Source: Acidimicrobiia bacterium
GTDB taxonomy: Bacteria; Actinomycetota; Acidimicrobiia; Acidimicrobiales; CAIXPF01
Assembly (NCBI GenBank): GCA_947476745.1
Contig: CANJRG010000011.1
Span: forward strand, 1-64,000
Direction of reading: 5' to 3'
DNA: 64,000 nt
Shown one piece after another: positions 50,817 through 59,378 of this stretch; the first letter of the stretch is position 1; every line of letters begins with the position of its first letter. Position numbers and translations under genes: made by a program. Below the pieces are notes generated by a model. It was not told where the DNA came from. It searched no databases and saw only the letters and a program-made list of their open reading frames with translations.

Positions 50817-53150
50817 TCAGTCCAGACGGGGGTCGAGGACCGCGGTCAGCAGACGCCGCGCCGCGGCCTTGTCGAGAGGTTCGTTGCCGTTGCCGCACTT
50901 GGGCGAGACCACGCACGAGGGGCACCCGTCGCTGCAGGGGCAGCGGTGCAGGACGTCGAAGGTTTCGGCGAGGTGGCGGTCGGCGGCGTCGAAGGCCAGC
51001 TCGGCGATGCCGGCTCCGCCCGGGTACCCGTCGTAGATCGTGACGGTGGGCAGCATGGTGTCGATATGACGCGCCGTGGACACCCCACCGACATCCCACC
51101 GGTCGCAGATGGTGAACAGCGGCAGCATCCCGATGGCCGTGTGCTCGAGCGCGTGCAGGGCTCCGGGCAGTTCGTCGGGGGCGACGTCGGCGGCACGCAG
51201 CAGGTCCTCGTCGAAGGTGTACCAGACGGCCCTGGTGCGCAGGATGCTGGCCGGCAGGTCCAGCGGTTCGGTGCCCAGGGTGGCCCGCGTGCGCAGGTCG
51301 ATGCGCTGGTACCCGGTCACCTGGCTGACGACCTCGATCTGGCCGATTGCCAGCGACGCCCGCCCAACCGTCCGGGTCCGCTCGGTGCCCAGGATCCGGA
51401 ACGACACGTCCGAGCGCGGCGAGGTGTACTCGTCGCCGTCGGCGAGGTCGACCCAGGCGGTGCGCTGGTCGAGGTCGAGCTCGCTGACCTGGTACGTGAC
51501 CCCTTGATGGAGGTACACCGCCCCGGGGTGGACCGTCGCCGGTGCTCGGCTGAGATCCACGGTGCCGATCAACTGGTGCCCGCCGCGGTCGGGCCCGAGG
51601 ATCTTGACCTCGGCCCCGCCGGCCGAACGCAGACCGATGCCGTGGCTGGGCCAGCCGCTGCCGGTCCAGGTGGCCACGGCGGCCTCGCGGTCCCGCCGGC
51701 GCACCCCGATGCGGTCCGCCAGAACCAGGCGGGCGATGCCCTCGTCGAGCTCGTCGGGCCAGTACTGCTCGTCGCGGGGCGACAGGGGATGTTCGAAGGC
51801 GGCACATTCGAGGTGGGGGTCGAGCACGAACGGGTTGGCGGGGTTGATCACCGCCGGTTCCGCCGGCCGTTCGAAGACCTCGCGGGGGTGGCGCATCAGC
51901 CACTGGTCGAGCTGGTCGTCGCCGGCGACCAACACGGTCACCCCGTCGGCCGCGCCCCGTCCGGCTCGTCCGGATTGCTGCCACATCGAGGCCATGGTCC
52001 CCGGGAAGCCGGTCAGGACCCCGGCATCGAGGCCGGACACGTCGATGCCGAGCTCCAGCGCCGAGGTTGCGACCACGGCGCGCAGCTGGCCCGTGAACAA
52101 AGCCAGCTCGATGTCGCGGCGTTCCTCGGCCAGGTACCCGCTGCGGTAGGGCCGCACCGACGAGGCCAGGGCGGAGGGCAGCCGGCGTTTGATGTCCGCG
52201 GCCACCAATTCGGTGCCCTTTCGGCTACGGCAGAACACGATGGTCCGACGGTCGGCCCGCACGAGGGCGGTGGCAACCTGGGCGGCCTCGCTGTTGGCCG
52301 AGGCGCGGGTCCCGTGCTGGTCGAGGACAGGAGGGTTCCACAGGGCGAACAGACGTTCGCCACGGGGCGATCCGTCGTTGAGGACCGCAGTCACCTCCAG
52401 CCCGCACAGCGACGAGGCCAGCCGGTCGGCTTCACCGAGGGTGGCCGAGGTGAACACGAAGGTGGGGGAGGCGCCGTAGTGGCTGCACAGCCGTCGCAGC
52501 CGTCGCAGCAACTGGGCGACGTGGCTGCCGAAGATCCCGCGCAGGACGTGCAACTCGTCGACCACGACGTAGCGGAGCCGTCCGAGGAAACGGGCCCAAC
52601 GCTCGTGCTGGGGCAGGATGCCGTGGTGGAGCATCTCCGGGTTGGTGAGAACCACGTTGGCGCTGCGCCGTACCCACGCCCGCTCGGCCTGCCCGGCGTC
52701 GCCGTCATAGGTCGCAGCGGTCAGACGCGGGATCTTCATGGCCAACAGTGCCCGGAGTTGGTCCTGTGCAAGGGCCTTGGTGGGGAACAGCAGCAGCGAC
52801 GTTCCGGGCCGAGCCGGGCTGCTGACGGCTTCGGCCACCGGGGCCTGGTAGCACAGCGACTTGCCCGACCCGGTGCCCGTGGCGACCACGACCGATCGAC
52901 CGGCTCGGACCAGGTCTATGGCGGCGGCCTGATGCGCCCAGAGCCGGTCGATGCCCAAAGCCGCCTCGACGACGGTCGGCAGAGGCTGCTGCAAGGACCC
53001 GTACACCGCAGCCCGGGCGGGGAATCGTTCGAGGTGCACCAACCGACCGTCGGCACCCATCTCGCGCAGGAGGACCGCCACGTCGTCGAGGCCGAGGGAG
53101 GCGTCGCGTCCCTCCACATCGGCCGTCGAGTACACCTCCGCCGCCGCCAC
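50817..53150 (-). CDS. MrfA/YprA-type superfamily 2 helicase with C-terminal Zn cluster
   Basis: A 777-residue DNA helicase. Motif I is VATGTGSGKSLCYQAPVAEA, motif II is YVVVDELHVLRGIFGSHVAQ (DELH) and motif III is FTSATLGE. Motifs V and VI are VVATSALELGIDVSGLDAGV and WQQSGRAGRG. The C-terminal DUF1998-like part ends with four Cys in CPCSDGCPSCVVSPKCGNGN, the metal site of MrfA. Bacillus MrfA helps repair mitomycin-type crosslinks; no mrfB is adjacent. The GTG start is set by TAGCCT six bases upstream. Confidence 0.93.
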   Translation of the reverse strand: MAAAEVYSTADVEGRDASLGLDDVAVLLREMGADGRLVHLERFPARAAVYGSLQQPLPTVVEAALGIDRLWAHQAAAIDLVRAGRSVVVATGTGSGKSLCYQAPVAEAVSSPARPGTSLLLFPTKALAQDQLRALLAMKIPRLTAATYDGDAGQAERAWVRRSANVVLTNPEMLHHGILPQHERWARFLGRLRYVVVDELHVLRGIFGSHVAQLLRRLRRLCSHYGASPTFVFTSATLGEADRLASSLCGLEVTAVLNDGSPRGERLFALWNPPVLDQHGTRASANSEAAQVATALVRADRRTIVFCRSRKGTELVAADIKRRLPSALASSVRPYRSGYLAEERRDIELALFTGQLRAVVATSALELGIDVSGLDAGVLTGFPGTMASMWQQSGRAGRGAADGVTVLVAGDDQLDQWLMRHPREVFERPAEPAVINPANPFVLDPHLECAAFEHPLSPRDEQYWPDELDEGIARLVLADRIGVRRRDREAAVATWTGSGWPSHGIGLRSAGGAEVKILGPDRGGHQLIGTVDLSRAPATVHPGAVYLHQGVTYQVSELDLDQRTAWVDLADGDEYTSPRSDVSFRILGTERTRTVGRASLAIGQIEVVSQVTGYQRIDLRTRATLGTEPLDLPASILRTRAVWYTFDEDLLRAADVAPDELPGALHALEHTAIGMLPLFTICDRWDVGGVSTARHIDTMLPTVTIYDGYPGGAGIAELAFDAADRHLAETFDVLHRCPCSDGCPSCVVSPKCGNGNEPLDKAAARRLLTAVLDPRLD

Positions 53151-53156
53151 GAACCA

Positions 53157-53162
53157 AGGCTA
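53157..53162 (-). promoter_or_regulatory. -10 element of a leaderless promoter for the helicase
   Basis: TAGCCT on the minus strand, six bases before the GTG at 53150. Confidence 0.55.
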
Positions 53163-53230
53163 ACTCACGTGCCCGTAATTCCAGCCGTGTCGCCGTGTCG
53201 CCCGGCCTCGGCCCGCCTGCCCACCGGGCC

Positions 53231-53306
53231 CCGCCTACCGGCCGCCCGGGCCACCGGTCCGCCGACCCCCGCCTACCGGCCGCCCGGGCCACCGGTCCGC
53301 CGACCC
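53231..53306. repeat. Direct repeat, 38 bases x 2, in tandem
   Basis: Two adjacent copies of a 38-base unit (53231-53268 and 53269-53306) beginning CCGCCTACCGGCCGCC, in the non-coding gap between helicase and STAS gene. Confidence 0.9.
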
Positions 53307-53376
53307 CCGGCCGCCCACCCGCCGAACCGCAGCCCCGGCCATCGGGGGCCACGGAGGCAACGTGGCGGGCCACGCG

Positions 53377-53382
53377 TAGGAT
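53377..53382 (+). promoter_or_regulatory. -10 element for the second STAS gene
   Basis: TAGGAT. Seven bases later the in-frame codon is ATC (53390), not ATG, GTG or TTG. Confidence 0.45.
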
Positions 53383-53389
53383 CTTCTCC

Positions 53390-53734
53390 ATCCTCGGTGT
53401 CGACTCCACCCTCGACCAACCCCGCGGGGTCATGGTGGTCAGGCTCAGCGGCGACGTTGATCTCGCCGGTGTGCCTCGCCTGCGCGCCGCCCTCGTCGAG
53501 TTCGATCGACGTGGCCACCATCGCATCGAACTCGACCTGTCGCTCGTCGACTTCCTCGACTCCAGCGGGCTCGGGGCCCTTCTCGGTGCGTTGCGGCGGG
53601 CCCGGGTCGGTGGGGGCGATCTGCGCATCGTCGCCGCGGCGACGCCGGTAACCGCTCTACTCGAGATCCTCGGCCTGAACACCGTGTTCGGACTGCCCTC
53701 GGACCCGGCGCGCGGCCCGGCCCCCGCCTCGTGA
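53390..53734 (+). CDS. STAS-domain anti-sigma factor antagonist, possible AUC start
   Basis: About 114 residues. QPRGVMVVRLSGDVDLAGVP, HRIELDLSLVDFLDSSGLGA (phosphorylatable Ser in LDSSG) and TALLEILGLNTVFGL are SpoIIAA-like. The only in-frame ATG (53432) would cut into the first beta strand. No in-frame ATG, GTG or TTG is evident between the -10 box and that point, while ATC at 53390 sits exactly at the leaderless distance. I therefore propose ATC as the start, with low certainty. It lies just ahead of topA. Confidence 0.6.
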   Translation: MLGVDSTLDQPRGVMVVRLSGDVDLAGVPRLRAALVEFDRRGHHRIELDLSLVDFLDSSGLGALLGALRRARVGGGDLRIVAAATPVTALLEILGLNTVFGLPSDPARGPAPAS

Positions 53735-53757
53735 TCCGGCCGCCTCCCGAGATTCGT

Positions 53758-53788
53758 TTGACAGTTCGGCGTTCGGTGCCGATACGGT
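53758..53788 (+). promoter_or_regulatory. Promoter of topA
   Basis: TTGACA (53758-53763) and TACGGT (53783-53788), 19 bases apart; GATACG at 53781 would give 17. TACGGT ends seven bases before the ATG, so the transcript is probably leaderless. Confidence 0.6.
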
Positions 53789-53795
53789 CGTTCCG

Positions 53796-56690
53796 ATGGG
53801 CAACCGCCTCGTAATCGTCGAATCACCCGCCAAGGCCCGCACCATCGCGGGTTTCCTCGGAAAGGACTTCGTCGTCGAGTCGTCCATTGGCCATATCCGC
53901 GATCTCCCCGTGAGTGCCACCGAGGTCGAAGGCCCCTACAAGAAATGGGAAGTGCTCGGCGTCGATGTCGAGAACGACTTCAAGCCCCTCTACCTGGTCA
54001 ATCCCGACAAGAAGAGCCACGTCAGCAGTCTGAAGCGCCTGCTCAAGGATGCCGACGAGCTCTATCTCGCCACCGATGAGGATCGCGAGGGCGAGGCCAT
54101 TGCGTGGCACCTGCTCGAGGTGCTGAACCCGCCGGCGCGGGTGCCGGTCAAGCGCATGGTGTTCCACGAGATCACCCCGGCGGCGATCCAGCACGCCATC
54201 GACCATCCCCGTGAGATCGACCGTCGGCTCGTCGACGCCCAGGAGGCACGACGGATCCTGGACCGCATCTACGGCTACAAGGTGTCCGAGGTGCTCTGGC
54301 GCAAGGTCCCGCCGGCCCGCTCGGCCGGTCGGGTGCAGTCGGTGGCCACCCGGATCGTGGTCGAACGCGAGTGGGAGCGCATGCGCTTCGTGATGGCGTC
54401 CTACTGGGATCTCGACGCCACCTTCGCGGCGTTGACCGGTCCCGACGCCGGCCGTACCTTCACCGCGCGGCTGAACACCGTCGAGGACCAGCGGGTCGCC
54501 ACCGGCAAGGACTTCGACAGCGACGGCAAGCTGAACAAAGCCGGGATCGTGGCCCTCGACGAGGCCGCCGCCCGGTCGCTCACCGCCGAGCTCGAGGGTC
54601 GGCCCTTCACCGTCGGTGATGTCGAGTCGCGGCCCTACCGGCGCTCGCCGGCTGCCCCGTTCATCACCTCGACGTTGCAGCAGGAGGCGGGCCGCAAGCT
54701 GCGCCTCAGCTCCGCCCAGACGATGCGGGCGGCGCAGAGCCTCTACGAGCAGGGCTACATCACCTACATGCGGACCGACTCGACCACGTTGTCGGACACC
54801 GCACTCGCCGCCGCCCGCTCGGTCGTCGCCGAGCGCTACGGCAAGGAGTTCCTGCCCGCACAGGCCCGCCAGTACACGAAGAAGGTCAAGAACGCCCAGG
54901 AGGCCCACGAGGCCATCCGTCCGGCAGGTGAGCGGTTCCGCAGCCCGGAAGACGTGAGCAACGCCCTCGGCGGCCGGTCGGTCGAGGCGCGGGTCTACGA
55001 GCTGGTGTGGCAGCGCACGATCGCCTCGCAGATGACCGACGCGGTGGGCAACACGGTGACGGTGCGGGTCGACGGTTCGACGCTTGCCGGTCGTCGGGCG
55101 TCGTTCAACGCCAGTGGCACGGTCATCACCCACGCGGGGTTCCAGCGGATCTACGTCGAGGACACCGACGAGGCGGGCGACGAGGCCGACGACGAGCGGC
55201 GCCTGCCGGCGGTCACCGCCGGCGACGGGTTGCGTTCCGACGGGCTGGAGGCCAAGGGCCATGAGACCCAACCTCCATCGCGCTACACCGAAGCATCGCT
55301 GGTGAAGCGGCTCGAGGAGCTCGGGGTCGGGCGGCCTTCGACCTACGCCTCGATCATGTCGACAATCCAGGACCGTGGGTATGCCTGGAAGAAGGGCACC
55401 GCACTGGTGCCGTCGTTCACTGCGTTCGCTTTGGTCCGGCTGCTCGAGGACCACTTCGAGAACCTGGTGGACTACGCCTTCACCGCCCGGATGGAGGACG
55501 ACCTCGATAGCATCGCCGGGGGGACCGAGGAGGCCAGCCCTTGGCTGGCCCGGTTCTACTTCGGCGACAAGAGCGGCGCCGTCGAGGGTCTGCGGACGAT
55601 GCTCACCGAGCGCCTCGACACCATCGACGCCCGGGAGATTTCGACCATCCCCCTCGGGGTGGACGCTGAAGGCGCCGAGGTGGTCGCCCGAGTGGGTCGC
55701 TACGGCCCGTACGTGCAGCGGGGCGAGGAACGCACCTCGATCCCCGAGGACCTGCCGCCGGACGAGCTGACGGTTGAAAAGGCGCTGGAGCTGTTGGCCA
55801 AGCCCAGCGGTGACCGGGCCTTGGGCGAGGACCCTGACTCCAGGCTGACCGTGTACGTCCGCAACGGCCGTTTCGGGCCCTACGTGCAGCTCGGCGAGGA
55901 CCCCACCGGCAAGGGCGCGGCGAAGCCCAGGCGCGGCTCGCTGTTCAAGGACATGGACCCTGCGGCGATCGAGCTGGGCGACGCGTTGCAGTTGTTGTCG
56001 TTGCCCCGCACGGTGGGTGTCGCCGACGACGGCGTCGAGGTGGTGGTAGCCAACGGTCGCTTCGGTCCCTTCGTCCGCAAGGGCGACGAGATCCGCAGTC
56101 TCGAGACCGAGTCGCAGCTGCTGACCATCGAGATGCCCGAGGCCCTGGAGCTGCTGGCCCAGCCCAAACGGCGCCGGGGCCAGGGCGCCCCGAAGGGTCC
56201 GTTGCGCGAGCTCGGGCCCGACCCGGTCAGCGGCAAGCCGCTGGTGATCAAAGACGGCCGTTTCGGTCCTTACGTCACCGACGGCGAGACCAACGCGTCG
56301 CTGCGCAAGGGCGACGCGGTCGAGGACCTGTCGATGGAGCGGGCTCTGGAGCTGCTGCAGGATCGCCGCGACCGCGGGCCGGCCACCAAGGGCCGCGGCC
56401 GCAAGACCGCCGCGGCGAAGAAGCCGGCGGCGAAGAAGGCCACGACGAAGGCGGCGACGAAGACCACCACGGCGAAGACCGCGGCGGCGAAGACCACCAC
56501 GGCGAAGACCACCACGGCGAAGAAGCCGGCGGCGAAGACCACCACGGCGAAGACCACCACGGCGAAGACCACCACGGCGAAGACCACCACGGCGAAGACC
56601 ACCACGGCGAAGACCGCGGCGGCGAAGACCACCACGGCGAAGACCGCGGCGTCGAAGAAGCCGGCGTCGAAGAAGCCGCCGGCAGCCTGA
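53796..56690 (+). CDS. topA: DNA topoisomerase I with a long Lys/Ala/Thr tail
   Basis: A 964-residue type IA topoisomerase that relaxes negative supercoils. TOPRIM motifs are RLVIVESPAKARTIAGFLGK and YLATDEDREGEAIAWHLLEV; GYITYMRTDSTTLSDTALAA holds the catalytic Tyr (about residue 324). After the core come four C-terminal repeats with G-R-x-G-P-Y/F-V (GRYGPYVQRGEE, NGRFGPYVQLGED, NGRFGPFVRKGDE, DGRFGPYVTDGET). The last 97 residues are almost only K, A, T and P in repeats such as KTTTAK. Basic tails of this kind in actinobacterial TopA bind DNA and aid processivity. Confidence 0.97.
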   Translation: MGNRLVIVESPAKARTIAGFLGKDFVVESSIGHIRDLPVSATEVEGPYKKWEVLGVDVENDFKPLYLVNPDKKSHVSSLKRLLKDADELYLATDEDREGEAIAWHLLEVLNPPARVPVKRMVFHEITPAAIQHAIDHPREIDRRLVDAQEARRILDRIYGYKVSEVLWRKVPPARSAGRVQSVATRIVVEREWERMRFVMASYWDLDATFAALTGPDAGRTFTARLNTVEDQRVATGKDFDSDGKLNKAGIVALDEAAARSLTAELEGRPFTVGDVESRPYRRSPAAPFITSTLQQEAGRKLRLSSAQTMRAAQSLYEQGYITYMRTDSTTLSDTALAAARSVVAERYGKEFLPAQARQYTKKVKNAQEAHEAIRPAGERFRSPEDVSNALGGRSVEARVYELVWQRTIASQMTDAVGNTVTVRVDGSTLAGRRASFNASGTVITHAGFQRIYVEDTDEAGDEADDERRLPAVTAGDGLRSDGLEAKGHETQPPSRYTEASLVKRLEELGVGRPSTYASIMSTIQDRGYAWKKGTALVPSFTAFALVRLLEDHFENLVDYAFTARMEDDLDSIAGGTEEASPWLARFYFGDKSGAVEGLRTMLTERLDTIDAREISTIPLGVDAEGAEVVARVGRYGPYVQRGEERTSIPEDLPPDELTVEKALELLAKPSGDRALGEDPDSRLTVYVRNGRFGPYVQLGEDPTGKGAAKPRRGSLFKDMDPAAIELGDALQLLSLPRTVGVADDGVEVVVANGRFGPFVRKGDEIRSLETESQLLTIEMPEALELLAQPKRRRGQGAPKGPLRELGPDPVSGKPLVIKDGRFGPYVTDGETNASLRKGDAVEDLSMERALELLQDRRDRGPATKGRGRKTAAAKKPAAKKATTKAATKTTTAKTAAAKTTTAKTTTAKKPAAKTTTAKTTTAKTTTAKTTTAKTTTAKTAAAKTTTAKTAASKKPASKKPPAA
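56400..56679 (+). repeat. Coding minisatellite in the topA tail
   Basis: Many copies of a 15-base unit, AAGACCACCACGGCG, with variants, encoding KTTTA. Copy number should vary readily without breaking the frame. Confidence 0.9.
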
Positions 56691-56734
56691 CGGCCGAGGT
56701 GTTCGTGGCCCCGTACTCGTTCGCCATGATCCCC

Positions 56735-56740
56735 TAACGT
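56735..56740 (+). promoter_or_regulatory. -10 element of a leaderless promoter for the MFS gene
   Basis: TAACGT, seven bases, then the GTG at 56748. An in-frame GTG at 56739 overlaps the box and is rejected for this transcript. Confidence 0.5.
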
Positions 56741-56747
56741 GTCGCAG

Positions 56748-58247
56748 GTGACAACGAGCGGAGGTCGGGACTCGGCGGGACGCCGACCCGTCACCGATCC
56801 CGACGGCCATCGCACGGCAACGATCGCCACCGCGGCTGATGCCGTCCCTGATGCCGTCCCCGGTGCGGTCCCGGGCAGCGGGTCCTTCGTCACGCGGGTC
56901 TTCGGGTCGCGGTCGTTCTTCCGGCTGTGGCTGGCCATGGTCATGTCCGCCACCGGCGACTGGCTCGGGTTCCTGGCCATCGCCGACCTCGCCGCCCGTC
57001 TCGGGGGAGAGACTTCCGGCGCCATCGCGGTCGGCTTCGTATTCATGGCCCGCATGTTGCCGGGCCTGTTTTTCGGGGCGATCGTCGGGGTCGCGGTCGA
57101 TCGCTTCGATCGCAAGCGGGTCATGGTGCTGTGCGATCTCGGCCGGGCGGTCGTGCTGGTGGCGTTGCCCTTCGTCGACACGGTCGCCGGCCTCATCGTG
57201 GCCTCGCTGATCCTGGAGCTGCTGACCCTGGCCTGGCAGCCGGCGAAGGAGGCCACCGTTCCCAACCTGGTGCCGCCGAGCCATCTCGCCATTGCGAACT
57301 CGTTGTCCATCGCCGCCGGGTACGGAACCTTCCCGCTGGCCGCCGCCCTGTTCGCACTCCTGGCCAAGTTCGGCGAATTCAGCACGGGCGAGCTCGCCAC
57401 CGGGTTGCGCTTCGCCCAGGAGGGGACCCTCGGCTTCTACGTGGACAGCTTGACCTTCGTGGTGTCGGCGGCCATCGTCTGGCGGCTGGCCATGCCGCCG
57501 CGTCCCCCCCGCGCCGCCGTCGTCGATCACGGGGCGTGGACCGGGCTGTCCACCATATGGAGCGATCTGCGCGAGGGGTGGTCCTTCATCGCCGCCAGCC
57601 CGACGGTTCGTGCGGTGTACATCGGGCTGGCCACGGGTCTGGTCGGCGGCGGCATGCTGGTTCCGTTGGGCAAGTTGTTCATCGACCAGGTGCTCGGTGC
57701 CGGGTCCGCCGGCTTCGGGCTGTTCCTCACCGTGCTGGGGGTCGGGGTGGCCGCCGGAGTGCTGGCGGTGCTGGTCGCCCAGCGCCACCTGCCGAAGGAG
57801 CGGGTCTTCGCCGGCGCAGTGTTCGGTTCGGGCGTGTGCCTGCTCGCGGCAACGTCCACCACCACGCTGACCCCTGCGGCGATCCTCATATTCGGGCTCG
57901 GGGTGTGTGCAGGAACGGCGTACGTGCTCGGGTTCACGCTGTTGCACGAGAACGTGGACGATGCGCTGCGGGGTCGGATCTTCGCCTCGCTCAACACCCT
58001 GGTGCGGCTCTGCCTCGTGTCGGCGTTCGCGCTCGGCCCGTTCCTGGCCGGTCTCATCGGGACCGTCGTCAACCGGCACACCACGAACAGCAAGATCACC
58101 GTATTCGGCCTCGAGGTGTCCGTTCCGGGGGTGCGCATCACCATGTGGCTGGCGGCCACGATCATGATCGCCGCCGGCGTCCTGGCGGCGCGTTCCATCG
58201 GATGGCAGCGCCCGGCGATGCCATCCGGCGAAGACGCGGTGCGATGA
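56748..58247 (+). CDS. MFS transporter (drug-efflux-like)
   Basis: A 499-residue major facilitator. A polar N-terminus of about 50 residues with the repeat AVPDAVPGAVPGS leads to 12 or so spans. FFRLWLAMVMSATGDWLGFL, LFFGAIVGVAVDRFDRKRVM (loop 2-3 G-x3-D-R-x-x-R-K/R motif) and SLILELLTLAWQPAKEATVP match the Bcr/MFS_3 efflux type. LRGRIFASLNTLVRLCLVSA starts a late helix. The substrate is unknown. The stop overlaps the holB start (ATGA), so the two are translated together. Confidence 0.85.
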   Translation: MTTSGGRDSAGRRPVTDPDGHRTATIATAADAVPDAVPGAVPGSGSFVTRVFGSRSFFRLWLAMVMSATGDWLGFLAIADLAARLGGETSGAIAVGFVFMARMLPGLFFGAIVGVAVDRFDRKRVMVLCDLGRAVVLVALPFVDTVAGLIVASLILELLTLAWQPAKEATVPNLVPPSHLAIANSLSIAAGYGTFPLAAALFALLAKFGEFSTGELATGLRFAQEGTLGFYVDSLTFVVSAAIVWRLAMPPRPPRAAVVDHGAWTGLSTIWSDLREGWSFIAASPTVRAVYIGLATGLVGGGMLVPLGKLFIDQVLGAGSAGFGLFLTVLGVGVAAGVLAVLVAQRHLPKERVFAGAVFGSGVCLLAATSTTTLTPAAILIFGLGVCAGTAYVLGFTLLHENVDDALRGRIFASLNTLVRLCLVSAFALGPFLAGLIGTVVNRHTTNSKITVFGLEVSVPGVRITMWLAATIMIAAGVLAARSIGWQRPAMPSGEDAVR

Positions 58248-59344
58248 ACGGCCCGGATGATCGCACCGATGGGGCCGATCCGGTGGACCCGTTCTCCGCC
58301 GTGCTCGGCCAGAGGGACGCGGTGACCCAGCTGCGGGCGGCGGCGATGCAGCCGGTGCACGCCTACCTGCTCGTGGGGCCGCCCGGTGCCGGCAAACGGG
58401 AGGCCGCGCTGGCGCTGGCCGGCGAGCTGCTGGCAGCAGGTGCACTGGCATCGGGTGATGACGTGGCGGTGGCCCGCCATCGCCGACTCGCGCGGTCCGA
58501 GGCCCATCCCGACCTCACCATCGTCGAGCGGGAAGGGCCGTTCATCACCCGCGACCAGGCCCGCGGCGTGGTCACCCAGTCCGCCCGTTCCCCGGTGGAA
58601 GGGGCGCGTCGGATTCTGCTGCTGACGGAGTTCCACCTCGTGGTGGACGCCGCTCCGGTGCTGCTCAAGGCGGTCGAGGAACCGCCGGTTTCGACCGTGT
58701 TCCTGATCCTGGCAGACGAGGTCACCCCGGATCTGGTGACCATCGCCAGCCGCTGCGTGGTGATCCGCTTCGGGGCGCTCGACCCGGCGGTGGTGGCCGA
58801 GCGACTGGTCGACGAGGGGGTCGACGCCGAGGCTGCCGCGGTGGCCGCTCAGTCGGCCGGCGGTGACCTGCGCCGGGCCCGCATCTTGGCCTCCGACCCC
58901 GAGCTCGGCCGCCGGGTCGAGTTGTGGGCCTCGGTGCCCGAGCGGCTCGACGGTACCGGCGCAACGGTGGTAGCCCTGGCGGCCGAGCTGCTCGTCGCGC
59001 TCGATGCCGCCTTCGCGTCGATCGATGCACGCCATCGCGCCGAGCTCGCCGAGCTCGCCGAACGCGACGAGCGCTACGGCATTCGCACCCCGCTCAAGGC
59101 CCTCGAGGACCGGCAGCGTCGCGAACGACGCCGGTTCCGCACCGGCGAGCTCCGCTTCGGTCTGGCAGTGCTGGCCCGGGCCTACCGTGACCGCCTGGCC
59201 GGGCAGCTGGCCGGCACTGCCCGGACCCGGGTGTCCCTCGACGTGTTCCCGGCGCTGCAGCGGGCAGCCGTATCGCTCGACCGCAACCCCAACGAACGGT
59301 TGCTTCTCGAGCGGCTGTTCCTCTGCGTCGGCCCGACGGTCTGA
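58244..59344 (+). CDS. holB: DNA polymerase III delta' subunit
   Basis: A 366-residue clamp-loader protein. PFSAVLGQRDAVTQLRAAAM, QPVHAYLLVGPPGAGKREAA (P-loop), VEREGPFITRDQARGVV and EGARRILLLTEFHLVVDAAP match the family. LLKAVEEPPVSTVFLILADE and TIASRCVVIRFGALD complete the delta' pattern (SRC motif kept as S-R-C). The Cys-rich zinc module of gamma/delta' proteins is not visible between P-loop and sensor, a known variation in actinobacteria. The C-terminal 100 residues are helical. Confidence 0.92.
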   Translation: MNGPDDRTDGADPVDPFSAVLGQRDAVTQLRAAAMQPVHAYLLVGPPGAGKREAALALAGELLAAGALASGDDVAVARHRRLARSEAHPDLTIVEREGPFITRDQARGVVTQSARSPVEGARRILLLTEFHLVVDAAPVLLKAVEEPPVSTVFLILADEVTPDLVTIASRCVVIRFGALDPAVVAERLVDEGVDAEAAAVAAQSAGGDLRRARILASDPELGRRVELWASVPERLDGTGATVVALAAELLVALDAAFASIDARHRAELAELAERDERYGIRTPLKALEDRQRRERRRFRTGELRFGLAVLARAYRDRLAGQLAGTARTRVSLDVFPALQRAAVSLDRNPNERLLLERLFLCVGPTV

Positions 59345-59378
59345 TCGGTCATCGTCGGCCCGCAGGCCGGCAGCAGGT

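Noticed and set aside
53195-53389. N-terminal extension of the second STAS protein
   Set aside because: The translation is Pro/Arg/Gly-rich, covers a non-coding 38-base repeat and lies upstream of the -10 box.
53823-58451. A 1542-codon open frame antisense to topA, the MFS gene and holB
   Set aside because: It is a by-product of high GC: it opposes three certain genes and its translation is low-complexity with no family motif.
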